The position numbers and the translations under genes were made by a program. A stretch of 64,000 bases of DNA, taken from Casuarina equisetifolia (lineage: Eukaryota > Streptophyta > Magnoliopsida > Fagales > Casuarinaceae). Shown piece by piece: positions 63,201 to 64,000 of the stretch (its first letter is position 1; each line of letters starts with the position of its first letter). The stretch lies in assembly GCA_028551475.1 (NCBI GenBank), contig CM052358.1:19804853-19868852 (forward strand), in the 5' to 3' direction. The notes under the pieces are model-generated. The model saw only the letters and a list, made by a program, of their open reading frames with translations, was not told where the DNA came from and made no database searches.

Positions 63201-64000
63201 TTCAATTATGGATACTAAACACCACATCATATCTATAGCATGGCTTGCATTATGGAGAAGAATACATGCAACTCCTCCTCAACAACAAGATAGATGGTGT
63301 GCATTCTTTTAACAATATTTGACTTATTGGAATGACTAACAAAAATAGTTTTCTTAAGGAAGCCCTTTTAAACCTCGATGCTTAGTAGTTTAAATTGAGA
63401 AGTTTCTTAGAGATCCAGAGCATTCCAATAATTTTTTTGCTAACCCACTATCTTAAAGACTTCATTAAAACCAACAATTTCAATTATCCCAATAATTTTA
63501 AATACATCTATAGCCTTGACTCCCTACATTTTGCTCCCTTTTCAAATGCACCTTCACCCCCATTATGCTCATTGGTGTCTTATAAGTCATTGATTTACAA
63601 ATTTGAACAAAAAACCATACTACTTTCTTCCACCATCTCACGAAAGTGATGGCACCCTTGTGTTCTATGTTGGTTCTCGTTATTTTATTCTCTAAAAACA
63701 CCTTGTGTTGAATGTAATTTAGAATGAGGTTACTAGAGTTTCTCTAGCCATATGATCTTTGTTAGTAGCTTTACTTTACTTGATAATTTTGAGCTTGTGT
63801 TGTACATTTTGAAGAAAAAGAATAAGACTAAAATGGTTGATGCTATTTTTTAAGATGACCAACTTTGGAAAGGAAGTTAAAACTAAGTTATGACTAAAAA
63901 CAAAGATATTATTTCATTATGCATAAAAGGTGTATGTCTTCATTGTCAAAGGACCTATTGTGGATGAGTCACAAACCTCTAATGCTCGTTAAAGAGGGAT
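57240..64000. repeat. Degenerate head-to-tail array of about 1.0-1.6-kb units
   Basis: A long family of related units, all in one orientation. Landmark ATGCACCTTCA occurs at 57374, 58563, 60184, 62533 and 63545. A second landmark (TTATTGGAATGA and variants) occurs near 58.33, 59.93, 61.05, 62.28 and 63.31 kb. A third (CAATGTGGAACAA and variants) occurs near 57.87, 59.03 and 60.69 kb. Order is conserved, spacing varies (1.0-1.6 kb), one unit near 61.2 kb lacks its middle, and one near 59.3-59.8 kb carries extra sequence including a G run. The array runs off the right edge. No recognised transposon domain was seen. Confidence 0.85.
59652..59664. repeat. Homopolymer G run
   Basis: Twelve consecutive G residues in otherwise AT-rich sequence within the array. 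Confidence 0.9.

Overview
This is nuclear DNA of a seed plant, most likely a flowering plant. The genes have many short exons with GT-AG introns (and one GC-AG), the intergenic DNA is AT-rich, and the proteins are plant-specific: a plastid-division FtsZ2, a plastid-targeted ferredoxin, a TGA-type bZIP factor and a GPI-anchored GH17 glucanase. I cannot name the species. I see no CRISPR array, operon or bacterial insertion sequence.

Layout. 1-3.6 kb: AT-rich, no supported gene. 3.6-9.3 kb (minus strand): a complete 12-exon TGA9/TGA10 (LIGULELESS2-clade) bZIP gene of 495 aa. It includes a 45-nt micro-exon and a last exon hidden behind an in-frame stop that overlaps a splice donor. 9.6-14.9 kb: gene-poor, with microsatellites. 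15.0-16.3 kb (minus): an intronless-CDS F-box/LRR gene like Arabidopsis At1g67190. 17.1-18.9 kb: AT-rich spacer. 18.95-23.24 kb (plus): a seven-exon transmembrane 9 superfamily gene (591 aa). 25.98-32.60 kb (plus): a seven-exon FtsZ2 gene (483 aa). 35.19-37.67 kb (plus): ribosomal protein L10a (uL1, 216 aa), with a GC-AG intron and a typical ribosomal-protein promoter. 41.81-42.26 kb (plus): a root-type ferredoxin behind a roughly 3-kb leader intron that holds three 178-bp tandem repeats. 42.3-49.5 kb: AT-rich with several local duplications and no firm gene. 49.61-51.22 kb (plus): a three-exon GH17 glucan endo-1,3-beta-glucosidase whose last mini-exon supplies a GPI-anchor signal. 51.3-54.3 kb: no supported gene. 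54.3-64.0 kb: repeat DNA, namely a duplicated LTR-like end followed by a decayed head-to-tail array of roughly 1.0-1.6-kb units.

The genes form no pathway. They are ordinary neighbouring nuclear genes acting in transcription, ubiquitin targeting, Golgi/endosome membranes, plastid division, translation, plastid redox and the cell wall. I did not find a clearly new biological system. The most useful results are the splice-resolved gene models, which differ from the long open frames at several ends, the substituted residue in FtsZ2, the repeat-bearing leader intron of the ferredoxin gene, and the degenerate array at the right-hand end. The minus strand of that array still shows a shared peptide reading.
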